Part shown: positions 1 to 6,725 of the stretch, piece by piece
Numbering within the stretch: position 1 is the stretch's first letter
Layout: every line of letters begins with the position of its first letter
Origin: Nitrosomonadales bacterium
GTDB lineage: Bacteria > Pseudomonadota > Gammaproteobacteria > Burkholderiales > Gallionellaceae
Length of the DNA stretch: 7,776 bases
Direction of reading: 5' to 3'
Assembly: GCA_016218465.1 (NCBI GenBank)
Contig: JACREA010000180.1
Coordinates: 1-7,776 of the forward strand
Notes under the pieces: generated by a model
What the model was told of the DNA's origin: nothing
Databases searched by the model: none
The model's input: only the letters and a program-made list of their open reading frames with translations
Position numbers and translations under genes: made by a program

Positions 1-1056
1 ATCCAGGCCAGTGTGTTCGGCCATCACGGGACGGTGACGACCGGCAAGCTTACTGTCGGCAACGGCGTGACCGCCCGTGTGGATGCCGCAGCGCGCTACC
101 GCACGATGCGCAACCACTCGGCGACGCACCTGATGCACAAGGCTTTGCGTGAGGTGTTGGGGGCACATGTGCAGCAGAAGGGGTCGCAGGTGGATGCGGA
201 GAAGACGCGCTTTGACTTTGCGCATACCCAGCCGTTGAGCGACGCGGAAATCCTCAGGGTGGAAAGCATCGTGAATGCAGAGATACTCGCCAATGCTGAA
301 TGCCGGGCGCGCGTGATGTCCATCGAGGACGCGCAGAAGACCGGCGCGACGATGCTGTTCGGCGAAAAATATGGCGACGAAGTGCGCGTGCTGGCCATCG
401 GCTCCTCGCGCGAGTTGTGCGGCGGCACGCATGTGAAGCGCACCGGAGATATCGGTCAGTTCAAGATCGTCGGGGAGAGTGGTGTGGCGGCAGGCGTGCG
501 GCGCGTGGAGGCGGTCACCGGAGACGTGGAGTTTGATTTTGTTCAAGGCGTTTTCGCTGAATTGTCTGAAGCCGCTGCAATGCTAAAAGTTCCAAAGTGG
601 GGAGGCATGATTCCTATGTCTATTGGAAATCTCCAAGAGGCATATCGGATTCTAGAGAAGGAAAATGCCGCGCTGAAATCGAAACTCGCTTCCGCGCAGG
701 GCGACGAGATGTTGAATCAGGCTGTGGACATCAACGGCGTGAAGGTGCTGGCGGCAATACTGGACGGCGCGGATGCAGCGGTATTGCGCGAAACGCTCGA
801 CAAGCTCAAGGATAAACTCAAATCGGCCACTATTGTGCTGGCCGCAGTGGACGGTGATAAGATAAGTCTAATTGCAGGTGTGACTCCCGATCTGACTTCG
901 AAAATCAAGGCCGGGGAGCTGGTGAACATGGTTGCGCAACAGGTCGGTGGTAAAGGTGGGGGTAGGCCGGACATGGCGATGGCAGGCGGTACACAGCCGG
1001 AAAATCTGGCCAATGCGCTTGCTTCGGTTTCAGATTGGGTCAGGTCTCGCACATAA
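1..1056 (+). CDS. alaS: Alanyl-tRNA synthetase, C-terminal part (5' end outside window)
   Basis: This is the last 351 residues of a cytoplasmic enzyme that charges tRNA-Ala with alanine and removes mis-attached Ser or Gly; the family is usually about 870 residues. The reading frame is open from base 1, so the catalytic domain lies to the left. The editing domain shows the zinc site HSATH (visible residues 39-43, bases 115-129) and CGGTH (140-144, bases 418-432), whose two His, Cys and last His are the expected ligands. A short coiled coil follows at about residues 211-238. The C-Ala domain ends with the conserved glycine motif GGKGGGRPD (316-324). The match to Escherichia coli AlaS, as recalled, is close throughout the editing and C-Ala domains. 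A GTG at base 13 is an internal Val codon, not a start. Bases of about 541-660 are clearly more AT-rich than the rest of the gene. The TAA stop overlaps the ribosome binding site of the next gene, which suggests co-transcription. Confidence 0.97.
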   Translation: MQASVFGHHGTVTTGKLTVGNGVTARVDAAARYRTMRNHSATHLMHKALREVLGAHVQQKGSQVDAEKTRFDFAHTQPLSDAEILRVESIVNAEILANAECRARVMSIEDAQKTGATMLFGEKYGDEVRVLAIGSSRELCGGTHVKRTGDIGQFKIVGESGVAAGVRRVEAVTGDVEFDFVQGVFAELSEAAAMLKVPKWGGMIPMSIGNLQEAYRILEKENAALKSKLASAQGDEMLNQAVDINGVKVLAAILDGADAAVLRETLDKLKDKLKSATIVLAAVDGDKISLIAGVTPDLTSKIKAGELVNMVAQQVGGKGGGRPDMAMAGGTQPENLANALASVSDWVRSRT

Positions 1057-1060
1057 GGAG
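1056..1060 (+). promoter_or_regulatory. Shine-Dalgarno of the receiver gene, overlapping the alaS stop
   Basis: AGGAG sits 8 bases before the ATG at 1069, and its first base is the last base of the alaS TAA. This fixes the start of the receiver gene and fits translational coupling to alaS. Confidence 0.8.
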
Positions 1061-1068
1061 CGATACAG

Positions 1069-1533
1069 ATGGAATCAACCCGTTATGGTGTCTTGTTGGT
1101 CGAAGACGATCCGTTGGTAATTGATATGGCGCGCAATGCCGCTGCTGAATTTTGTCACGAGCTGGATTTGACCGTGTTGGAGGGTGTCGATGCAGCGCTG
1201 GATTGGCTGAAAGGCGGCGCTGCGAACAAAGAACAATTGCCGCATATTATTTTGATGGACCTGAAGTTGCCGAAACTGGACGGTTTGGGGCTGCTGCGCA
1301 CGATGCGCAATTTTCCGGCCATGCAAGATATCCCGATCGTTGTGTTTTCCCCGGAACACACCCAGGCTGACGTGTTGATGAGTTATCAGGTCGGCGCGAA
1401 CAGTTTTGTGGCAAAACCGGCTGACCAGGAGCAGTTCAGTGAGTTATTCCGCGAGCAGCTGGCATACTGGATGCGCCCGAATCATAGCAAAATGCCTGTC
1501 GATGAGATGGGTGATGCTGCTGGGCGGATTTGA
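1069..1533 (+). CDS. Stand-alone receiver (response regulator) protein, Rcp1-like
   Basis: A 154-residue protein made of one receiver domain with no DNA-binding or enzymatic output domain. The phosphorylation pocket is complete: acidic E12/D13/D14, phospho-acceptor D64 (in LMDLKLPKLDG), switch S94, and K116-P117 near the end of the fold. The wording around PKLDGLGLLR, GANSFVAKP and LAYW is typical of the Rcp1 type of single-domain regulator, which often works with phytochrome-like or other hybrid kinases by protein-protein contact. About 20 residues after LAYW form a tail that looks disordered. The ATG is preceded by AGGAG with an 8-base spacer, and the gene begins 12 bases after alaS, so it is probably read from the alaS promoter. 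No partner kinase lies directly beside it; the hybrid kinase at the right edge is more than 5 kb away. Its target and its reason for sitting behind alaS cannot be read from the sequence. Confidence 0.93.
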   Translation: MESTRYGVLLVEDDPLVIDMARNAAAEFCHELDLTVLEGVDAALDWLKGGAANKEQLPHIILMDLKLPKLDGLGLLRTMRNFPAMQDIPIVVFSPEHTQADVLMSYQVGANSFVAKPADQEQFSELFREQLAYWMRPNHSKMPVDEMGDAAGRI

Positions 1534-1590
1534 GCGTTACCGCCTGCAGCTGGACAACATGGTCTGTTGCTCGGGCCGCTGTTATTCGCT

Positions 1591-2970
1591 TTAAAACGGC
1601 AGCTGCAAGTGTGGCGCTGACTGATGAAATATTCTGCGGAAATCGTTCTGGATACGCTGTAAAGCGTCCGTAGTGTCTGCCTCAAAGCGCAATACGATCA
1701 CCGGCGTGGTGTTGCTGGGGCGAGCCAACCCGAATCCATCGGCATACTCTACCCGTAGCCCGTCCAGCGTGATGACCTCTTTCGCATCGGCAAATTTCGC
1801 AGTTCGTTGCAGTTGCGCAAGCAGCGCGTGATTTTCCCCCTCGGCGGTGTGGATGTGCAGCTCCGGAGTGCAGACTGCATCCGGCAAGGCGTTTAGCGTG
1901 GCGCTCGGGTTTTCCACCTTGCTGAGGATTTCCAGCAGGCGCGCACCGCTGTATAGCCCATCATCAAAGCCATACCAGCGTTCCTTGAAGAACATGTGAC
2001 CGCTCATTTCGCCGGCCAGCAGCGCGCCGGTTTCCTTCATCTTGGCCTTGACCAGCGAATGTCCGGTTTTCCAGAGCGTCGGCTTGCCGCCGCGCTTGCG
2101 TATCCAGCCGAACAGGTTGCGCGTGGATTTCACGTCGAAGATGATCTCCGCGCCGGGATTGCGGCTCAGAACGTCGGCGGCGAACAGCATCAACTGGCGA
2201 TCCGGATAGATGATCTTGCCGTCCTTGGTGACCACTCCGAGCCGGTCACCGTCGCCGTCGAATGCAAGCCCAAGCTCGCTGTCGTTGTCGTGCAACGCGG
2301 CGATCAGGTCTTCGAGGTTGTGCGGGTCGGACGGGTCGGGATGGTGTTTGGGGAAATGCCCGTCCACTTCGCAATACATTTCCTCGACCTTGCAGCCAAG
2401 CTGGCGGTACAGGTCGGCCACGTAAGCGCCCGCTACCCCGTTGCCGCAGTCCACGGTGATGCGCATCGGTCGCGCCAGTTTGATATCGGAGACGATGCGC
2501 GCGATGTAATCCGCGCTGATGTCGCGTCGCACATAGCTGCCGGAGCCGTGCGTCAGGTCATCCTGTTCGATGCGCGCGCGCAGTTTCTGGATTGTCTCAC
2601 CGGATAATGTCTCTCCGGCCAGCACCATTTTCAGGCCGTTGTAATCCGGCGGGTTGTGGCTGCCGGTCAGCATCACCGCGCAGTTGGTGTGCAACTGGTA
2701 TGCGGCGAAATACACCATCGGCGTCGCGACTAGGCCTACGTCGATCACATCGGTGCCGCTTTTCTGGATGCCGCGCGCCTTTTCGGCGATCAGTTCCGGG
2801 CCGGACAATCTTCCGTCGCGGCCAATCGCAATCGTGTGCTGTCCGCGCGCCATTGCTTCCGAGCCGAGTGCATGACCGATAGCCTCCACCACTTCGGCTG
2901 TCAGCGCTCTGCCTACGATGCCGCGGATGTCATAAGCCTTGAAGATTTCTTTCGGTGGATGTTTCAGCAT
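1591..2970 (-). CDS. algC: Phosphomannomutase/phosphoglucomutase (alpha-D-phosphohexomutase)
   Basis: A 459-residue cytoplasmic enzyme that interconverts sugar 6-phosphate and 1-phosphate (mannose and glucose) through a phosphoserine. It feeds GDP-mannose and UDP-glucose pathways for LPS, exopolysaccharide or alginate-like polymers. All four family loops are present: catalytic S104 in TGSHNP (102-107); the Mg2+ loop DGDGDR (238-243); the sugar-specificity loop GEMSGH (320-325); and the C-terminal phosphate-binding loop RPSNT (417-421). Length and loop spacing match Pseudomonas aeruginosa AlgC (463 residues) with a shift of about four, as I recall it. The N-terminus FKAYDIRG is typical, which supports the ATG at 2970. 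That start has only a weak AAGG at a 9-base distance. The gene starts 13 bases after waaF ends and is the last gene of the cluster. The choice between ManB/AlgC dual activity and a strict phosphomannomutase is by family only; GEMSGH favours dual activity. The family assignment is very secure and the symbol less so. Confidence 0.95.
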   Translation of the reverse strand: MLKHPPKEIFKAYDIRGIVGRALTAEVVEAIGHALGSEAMARGQHTIAIGRDGRLSGPELIAEKARGIQKSGTDVIDVGLVATPMVYFAAYQLHTNCAVMLTGSHNPPDYNGLKMVLAGETLSGETIQKLRARIEQDDLTHGSGSYVRRDISADYIARIVSDIKLARPMRITVDCGNGVAGAYVADLYRQLGCKVEEMYCEVDGHFPKHHPDPSDPHNLEDLIAALHDNDSELGLAFDGDGDRLGVVTKDGKIIYPDRQLMLFAADVLSRNPGAEIIFDVKSTRNLFGWIRKRGGKPTLWKTGHSLVKAKMKETGALLAGEMSGHMFFKERWYGFDDGLYSGARLLEILSKVENPSATLNALPDAVCTPELHIHTAEGENHALLAQLQRTAKFADAKEVITLDGLRVEYADGFGLARPSNTTPVIVLRFEADTTDALQRIQNDFRRIFHQSAPHLQLPF

Positions 2971-2983
2971 CGTGTGTTTTGCC

Positions 2984-3991
2984 TTAAAGGAGAGGGGTTA
3001 ACCTGTTCCAGACCATGTCCGGGGTAAGTTGCATCATGCAGTTGAAATGCACGAGCGGGCACACGCGTTCGAAGCACGGGATGCACTCGATATCGAGTTT
3101 GATGACCTGTGCCTGTGCGGACAGCGGTGGGGTGAACTGCGGGCTGCTGGAACCGAACAGCGCCAGCATCGGCCGGTCCAGCGCTGCGGCAAGGTGCATC
3201 AGGCCGGAGTCGTTGCTGATGACCAGCTTCGCACTGGCCAGCAGCGCAATGGCATCGTCCAGGTCGGTGCGTCCGCACAAGTTAATGCAATGCGAGCCGG
3301 CAAGTTCGTTAATTTCATCAGCGGCATGCTTATCCTTGCCGGAGCCGATCAACCATACCGCGTAGCCGTGTTGCTGCAGACGTTGCGCGACGTTTGCATA
3401 ATATGCTGCCGGCCAGCGCTTGGCTGGGCCGTACTCGGCGCCGGGGCAGAATACCGCGACGGGTTGATCCAGCGTCAGATTAAGCTTGCGCAGGGCAGCG
3501 TTGCGCTGCGCCTCGCTAATTGCCAGCTTCGGGTTTGCCAGAGGGCGCGGAATATCGCTTTGCGCATCCTCGGCGAGTTGCGCGAAGCGTTCCACCATCA
3601 GCGGCAATTTCTGTTTGTCGAGCTTGCGCGCATCGTTGAGCAGGAGGTAACGCGACTCGCCGACAAAGCCGGTGCGTAACGGGATATGCGCGAAGAACGG
3701 TACGAGCGCTGATTTCCATGAATTGGGTAGCACGATGGCCCGGTCGTAACGCGCGGTACGCAGTTGTTTGCCGAGCCGGTAGCGCGCCGCCAGTTGCAGT
3801 GCGCCGTGCGGGAACGGGTTGATGATGACTTCATGCACTTCCGGCATCTGACGCAACAATTTCTCCGTCCACGGCGGTGCCATCACATCGATGCGGCAAC
3901 CGGGATGGCGTTGTCCGAGGCGCGTCAGCATCGGCTGCATCAGCATGCAGTCGCCTACCCAGCTCGGGCCGATGATGAGGATTTTGGTCAT
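2984..3991 (-). CDS. waaF: ADP-heptose:LPS heptosyltransferase II
   Basis: A 335-residue GT-B glycosyltransferase (family GT9) that adds the second L-glycero-D-manno-heptose to the LPS inner core on the cytoplasmic face of the inner membrane. The N-terminal half opens with ILIIGPSWVGDCMLMQP, in which D14 corresponds to the conserved catalytic-site Asp of heptosyltransferases. The donor-binding half carries CPGAEYGPAKRWP (182-194) and SNDSGLMHLAAAL (259-271). A Cys-rich segment CIPCFERVCPL (303-313) near the end is characteristic of WaaF. The length is close to that of E. coli WaaF (348). I chose the ATG at 3991 because the fold begins there. The same frame is open back to 4123, but that would overlap the zinc-ribbon gene and add a basic, non-homologous stretch. 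This start has no recognisable Shine-Dalgarno. The gene lies 49 bases after the zinc-ribbon gene and 13 bases before the phosphohexomutase, so an envelope-sugar operon is likely. Confidence 0.95.
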   Translation of the reverse strand: MTKILIIGPSWVGDCMLMQPMLTRLGQRHPGCRIDVMAPPWTEKLLRQMPEVHEVIINPFPHGALQLAARYRLGKQLRTARYDRAIVLPNSWKSALVPFFAHIPLRTGFVGESRYLLLNDARKLDKQKLPLMVERFAQLAEDAQSDIPRPLANPKLAISEAQRNAALRKLNLTLDQPVAVFCPGAEYGPAKRWPAAYYANVAQRLQQHGYAVWLIGSGKDKHAADEINELAGSHCINLCGRTDLDDAIALLASAKLVISNDSGLMHLAAALDRPMLALFGSSSPQFTPPLSAQAQVIKLDIECIPCFERVCPLVHFNCMMQLTPDMVWNRLTPLL

Positions 3992-4040
3992 GGGGTCAGA
4001 TCGGAGCTTGGGTGATGCAAAGCGATACCAAACGGTTCGA

Positions 4041-4268
4041 TCAGTGATGCGGCTTCGGTAGCTCGCCCTTGAAATGATAAAGCGTGCTGCAATACGGGCA
4101 ACGCGCTTCGCCGCCGTGATCAAGTGGAATGGACACTTTCGGGTGGGCGTTCCACAAACTCATGCTCGGCATCGGGCAGGACAACGGCAAATCGTCAGCG
4201 GTTACCTCGATATAACGCTGAATGATGTCTTGCCGGTGCCGGGACAAAAGTTTTTCGTCTACGCTCAC
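4041..4268 (-). CDS. CHCC-type zinc-ribbon protein (zf-CHCC family)
   Basis: A 75-residue protein with the zf-CHCC pattern seen at the C-terminus of the complex I subunit NDUFS6. The probable zinc ligands are C31, H42, C57 and C60, in the contexts LSCPMP, WNAHPKV and CPYC. The domain spans about residues 20-68, starting IEVTADDLPL. Members of this family are small free-standing proteins in proteobacteria and their biochemical role is not established to my knowledge. The start is a GTG at 4268, supported by AGGAG with a 6-base spacer; there is no Met before residue 33. About 19 charged residues precede the usual domain start. It lies 9 bases downstream of ilvE and 49 bases before waaF, a gene order I recognise from other betaproteobacteria. 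The role in amino-acid or LPS metabolism is unknown. Confidence 0.88.
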   Translation of the reverse strand: MSVDEKLLSRHRQDIIQRYIEVTADDLPLSCPMPSMSLWNAHPKVSIPLDHGGEARCPYCSTLYHFKGELPKPHH

Positions 4269-4274
4269 GATATT

Positions 4275-4279
4275 CTCCT
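4275..4279 (-). promoter_or_regulatory. Shine-Dalgarno of the zinc-ribbon gene, inside the ilvE stop
   Basis: On the minus strand AGGAG overlaps the TAG stop of ilvE (4278-4280) and lies 6 bases before a GTG start. It decides in favour of the GTG and suggests that translation of the zinc-ribbon gene is coupled to termination on ilvE. Confidence 0.75.
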
Positions 4280-5198
4280 AAATATGGCTCAGCCAGCCGC
4301 TGTGCTGCGGGTGTTTGCCCGCTACGCAATCAAAAAAAGCCTGTTGCAATTTGGTGGTAATTGGGCCGCGCGAACCGCTGCCGATGGTACGGCGATCGAG
4401 TTCGCGGATCGGAGTAACTTCTGCTGCCGTACCGGTGAAAAAAGCTTCCTCGGCACAATAAATTTCGTCGCGTGTAATGCGCTTCCCGATAACTTCGATG
4501 CACATTTCCCTGGCGAGCGTGATAACGGAATCGCGCGTGATGCCTTCCAGGCAGGAGGTCAGGTCGGGCGTGTACAGTTTGCCTTTCTTGACGATGAAAA
4601 TATTTTCACCTGCGCCTTCTGCGACATAGCCGTCCACATCCAGGAGCAAGGCTTCGTCATAGTTATCGTTAGCGGCTTCATGATGCGCCAGAATCGAGTT
4701 GGAGTAGGTTGTTACCGATTTGGCGCGGCACATGTTCACATTGACATGATGGCGGGTAAAGCTGGAAGTCTTGACCCGGATACCTTTTTGCATGCCGTCG
4801 TCACCCAGATATGCGCCCCATGGCCATGCGGCAATGGCGACATGAGTGGAAAGTGTTGTCGCAGCGATGCCCATCGCCTCGGAGCCGTAAAACGCAATCG
4901 GGCGGATGTAACAGGATTCCAGTTTGTTGGCACGTACTACTTCGCGATGTGCATCGAGGATGGTCGCCTTGTCGTACGGCATCTTCATCTGGAAGATGTG
5001 CGCAGAATTGAACAGCCTGTCAGTATGCTCCTGCAAACGAAAGATCGCCGTTCCCTTGGCGGTCTTGTAGGCGCGCAGGCCTTCAAACACGCCCATGCCG
5101 TAATGTAGCGTGTGGGTCAGCACATGGGTAGTGGCATTGCGCCAGGGAACAAGCTTGCCGTCATACCAGATAAAGCCGTCGCGGTCGGACATCGACAT
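4278..5198 (-). CDS. ilvE: Branched-chain amino acid aminotransferase
   Basis: A 306-residue PLP enzyme of fold type IV that transfers the amino group between glutamate and the keto acids of leucine, isoleucine and valine, in the cytoplasm. Visible signatures are the N-terminal [18 protein letters not shown] and FEGLRAY (38-44); the PLP-binding lysine K160 in [14 protein letters not shown] (194-201), which is the BCAT form of the motif; CLEGITRD (216-223); and the phosphate-binding GTAAEVTP (256-263). Length matches E. coli IlvE (309). The ATG at 5198 has AAAGGAA 7 bases upstream; a second ATG two codons in is less well placed. It is the first gene of the minus-strand cluster, with a promoter candidate about 40 bases upstream. 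After the catalytic Lys the sequence is SVTTYSNS rather than the more familiar GGNY-type wording; I take this as subfamily variation. A D-amino acid aminotransferase or aminodeoxychorismate lyase is less likely. Confidence 0.95.
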   Translation of the reverse strand: MSMSDRDGFIWYDGKLVPWRNATTHVLTHTLHYGMGVFEGLRAYKTAKGTAIFRLQEHTDRLFNSAHIFQMKMPYDKATILDAHREVVRANKLESCYIRPIAFYGSEAMGIAATTLSTHVAIAAWPWGAYLGDDGMQKGIRVKTSSFTRHHVNVNMCRAKSVTTYSNSILAHHEAANDNYDEALLLDVDGYVAEGAGENIFIVKKGKLYTPDLTSCLEGITRDSVITLAREMCIEVIGKRITRDEIYCAEEAFFTGTAAEVTPIRELDRRTIGSGSRGPITTKLQQAFFDCVAGKHPQHSGWLSHI

Positions 5199-5237
5199 AA
5201 TGGGATTCCTTTGAAGATGGTCAATTGCAAAGCGCGG

Positions 5238-5266
5238 ATTCTAACGCTTTCCAGCCGACTTATGAA
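5238..5266 (-). promoter_or_regulatory. Putative sigma-70 promoter of the ilvE operon
   Basis: Read on the minus strand, TTCATA (5266-5261, four of six to consensus) and TAGAAT (5243-5238, five of six) are separated by exactly 17 bases. Initiation near 5231 would give a leader of about 33 bases before the ilvE ATG. No attenuator or leader peptide rich in branched-chain residues is visible in so short a leader. Confidence 0.5.
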
Positions 5267-5336
5267 GAAGCAGCGTTAAATTACCCGGACTATTCGGCGC
5301 ATTTCATTTAGGGCTAATTTTTTCGACTAATTCGGG

Positions 5337-5359
5337 TATGATAACAGCCTGAGTAAAAT
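5337..5359 (+). promoter_or_regulatory. Candidate -10 elements for the adenylyl cyclase gene
   Basis: Two hexamers resemble the -10 box: TATGAT at 5337-5342 and TAAAAT at 5354-5359, each five of six to consensus. Neither has a good -35 at 16-18 bases (TTCGGG at 5331-5336 is 17 bases before the second but matches poorly). A weak or activator-dependent promoter is therefore possible. This is a guess based on position and composition only. Confidence 0.3.
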
Positions 5360-5364
5360 CAATA

Positions 5365-5385
5365 GTTAAGAGATTAATTCTTAAC
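5365..5385. repeat. Perfect inverted repeat in the cyclase leader
   Basis: GTTAAGA (5365-5371) and TCTTAAC (5379-5385) are perfect reverse complements around a 7-base centre, GATTAAT. The repeat lies 21 bases before the cyclase ATG and just downstream of both -10 candidates. It could be the operator of a dimeric regulator or a weak RNA hairpin; its AT-rich arms and lack of a following T-run argue against a terminator. Confidence 0.6.
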
Positions 5386-5406
5386 GATACTTATTGAAAA
5401 ACCAAA

Positions 5407-6714
5407 ATGATAATTCTTCCCGAAGAGACAACATATAAGCAAGAGGACAAATTACGCAGGGATTTGTTGATCTTTGCTTGTGCCTTCATGAATCTGGCGG
5501 TGGTGTTGTGGCTTGCTATTTACTGGGTTATGGGATTGCATTTTTCAGCCAATGTCCCCCTGATTTACCAGTTGGTTTCTGTCGCTTCGTTGGTGCACTT
5601 TCTTAAAACCAGGAGATTTGAAGTATTCCGCTTCGTGCAGCTAAGTTTATTCCTGTTTGTTCCGTTCATCATGCAATGGAGCATCGGCAGTGCGGTCACT
5701 TCCAGCGGCGTGATGCTATGGGCGTTGCTCGCACCTATAGGTGCGCTGGTGGTTTCAGGCTGGCGCGACTCCATTCCCTGGTTTATCGCTTACATCGTGA
5801 TGACGGTGGTATCCGGATTCTTCGATTACTATCTTGGTTCTGCTGGCGATACCGGATTGTCGATGAAAACTATCGGTTTCTTTTTCGCGCTCAATTTTGC
5901 CGCAATGTCTTCTATCCTGTATTTTTTGGTGCGCTACTTCGTCGTTGAGATGGATAACATCAAAAACCAGCTCGATCAGCAGCATCAACTATTGGCCGAA
6001 GAGCAAAAAAATTCCGAGCGAGTGCTGCTTAACGTGCTGCCGAACAGCATTGCTCAACGGCTGAAAAATAAGGCCGGATTAATCGCAGATGGGCATGCGG
6101 ATGTGACGGTGATGTTTGCTGATCTGGTGAATTTCACCCAGCTGACGGAATCGCTATCGCCTGAGCAAATGGTGGGCTTGTTGAATACCATCTTTTCCAT
6201 TTTCGATAATTTATGTGAAGAACATGGCGTGGAAAAGATCAAGACGATAGGTGATGCCTATATGGTGGTGGGGGGGTTAAATCGCGATAATGTCAATTAC
6301 ACCAGTGATATTGCGGACCTGGCTCTGGAAATGCGCCAGGTTGTAAATTCGCACCCGGATTTATCCAGATTCAAGTTGGGTATACACACCGGAATCGCCA
6401 CAGGCCCCGTGGTTGCCGGCGTTATTGGCACCAAACGTTTCATCTACGATTTGTGGGGTGACACGGTGAACGTTGCCAGTCGATTGACCGATGAGGCGGT
6501 GCAGGATGTGATTCAGGTGGACAGGATGACCTATAACCGGATCAGGCATGAATACGCCTTCGAGCCGCCTGCCACAGTACACGTCAAAGGCAAAGGAGAG
6601 ATGGTCATGTACCGCCTCACCGCGCGGTTGGGTGATAACAAGCGTCAATCCAACTTCTCTGGAAGCGCCAGCTCTAATCCTTTCCAAAGCGTTTCCGGGC
6701 AGCTTTCCTCATAA
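5407..6714 (+). CDS. Membrane-bound class III adenylyl cyclase
   Basis: A 435-residue integral membrane enzyme predicted to make cAMP from ATP as a homodimer. The N-terminal half has about six hydrophobic helices (roughly 19-44, 49-66, 71-90, 98-117, 124-143, 154-180), then a coiled-coil linker (about 181-205) leading into the signature LLNVLPNSIAQRLK. The catalytic domain (about 230-405) has every key residue: metal-binding D239 (FADLVNFT) and D283 (IGDAYM), adenine-selecting K279 and D348 (in KIKTIGD and IYDLWGD), and transition-state N355 and R359 (VNVASRL). K279 with D348 argues for cAMP rather than cGMP. No HAMP or PAS domain is seen, so the six-helix unit is the presumed sensor or membrane anchor. 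The last 25 residues are Ser-rich (9 of 25). The ATG is the only reasonable start: an in-frame stop lies 9 bases upstream and the next Met is inside helix 1. It has no Shine-Dalgarno. It is transcribed alone, divergent from ilvE and convergent with the kinase gene. Confidence 0.93.
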   Translation: MIILPEETTYKQEDKLRRDLLIFACAFMNLAVVLWLAIYWVMGLHFSANVPLIYQLVSVASLVHFLKTRRFEVFRFVQLSLFLFVPFIMQWSIGSAVTSSGVMLWALLAPIGALVVSGWRDSIPWFIAYIVMTVVSGFFDYYLGSAGDTGLSMKTIGFFFALNFAAMSSILYFLVRYFVVEMDNIKNQLDQQHQLLAEEQKNSERVLLNVLPNSIAQRLKNKAGLIADGHADVTVMFADLVNFTQLTESLSPEQMVGLLNTIFSIFDNLCEEHGVEKIKTIGDAYMVVGGLNRDNVNYTSDIADLALEMRQVVNSHPDLSRFKLGIHTGIATGPVVAGVIGTKRFIYDLWGDTVNVASRLTDEAVQDVIQVDRMTYNRIRHEYAFEPPATVHVKGKGEMVMYRLTARLGDNKRQSNFSGSASSNPFQSVSGQLSS

Positions 6715-6725
6715 CATCCTTACAG

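Larger units (their letters stand above)
5199..5406. other. Divergent intergenic region between ilvE and the cyclase gene
   Basis: 208 bases without a gene, clearly AT-rich in the right half. It holds the ilvE promoter candidate on the minus strand, weak promoter candidates for the cyclase on the plus strand, a near-duplicate GACTATTCGG / GACTAATTCGG pair, and a perfect inverted repeat at 5365-5385. I see no CRP-like (TGTGA-N6-TCACA) site, no tRNA and no convincing small ORF. Confidence 0.8.

Noticed and set aside
1545..1607. 8-bp inverted repeat TGCAGCTG / CAGCTGCA between the convergent receiver and phosphohexomutase genes
   Set aside because: The loop is 47 bases, both arms contain the self-palindrome CAGCTG, one arm is inside coding sequence and no T-run follows; I do not support a terminator.
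1996..2607. 203-codon open frame on the plus strand opposite the phosphohexomutase
   Set aside because: The minus-strand gene has all catalytic loops here; the plus-strand frame is a shadow without ribosome site or family features.
3992..4123. Longer waaF start at 4123
   Set aside because: It would overlap the zinc-ribbon gene by 83 bases and add a basic leader that does not resemble heptosyltransferases; MTKILIIGPS at 3991 is the typical start of the fold.
4074..5108. 344-codon open frame on the plus strand
   Set aside because: It lies opposite ilvE and the zinc-ribbon gene, has no recognisable domain, and its composition mirrors the codon pattern of the genuine minus-strand genes.
5404..5421. 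Fur-box-like TGATAAT at the cyclase start
   Set aside because: Only one half-site is present; the second half (CTTCCCG) does not match.
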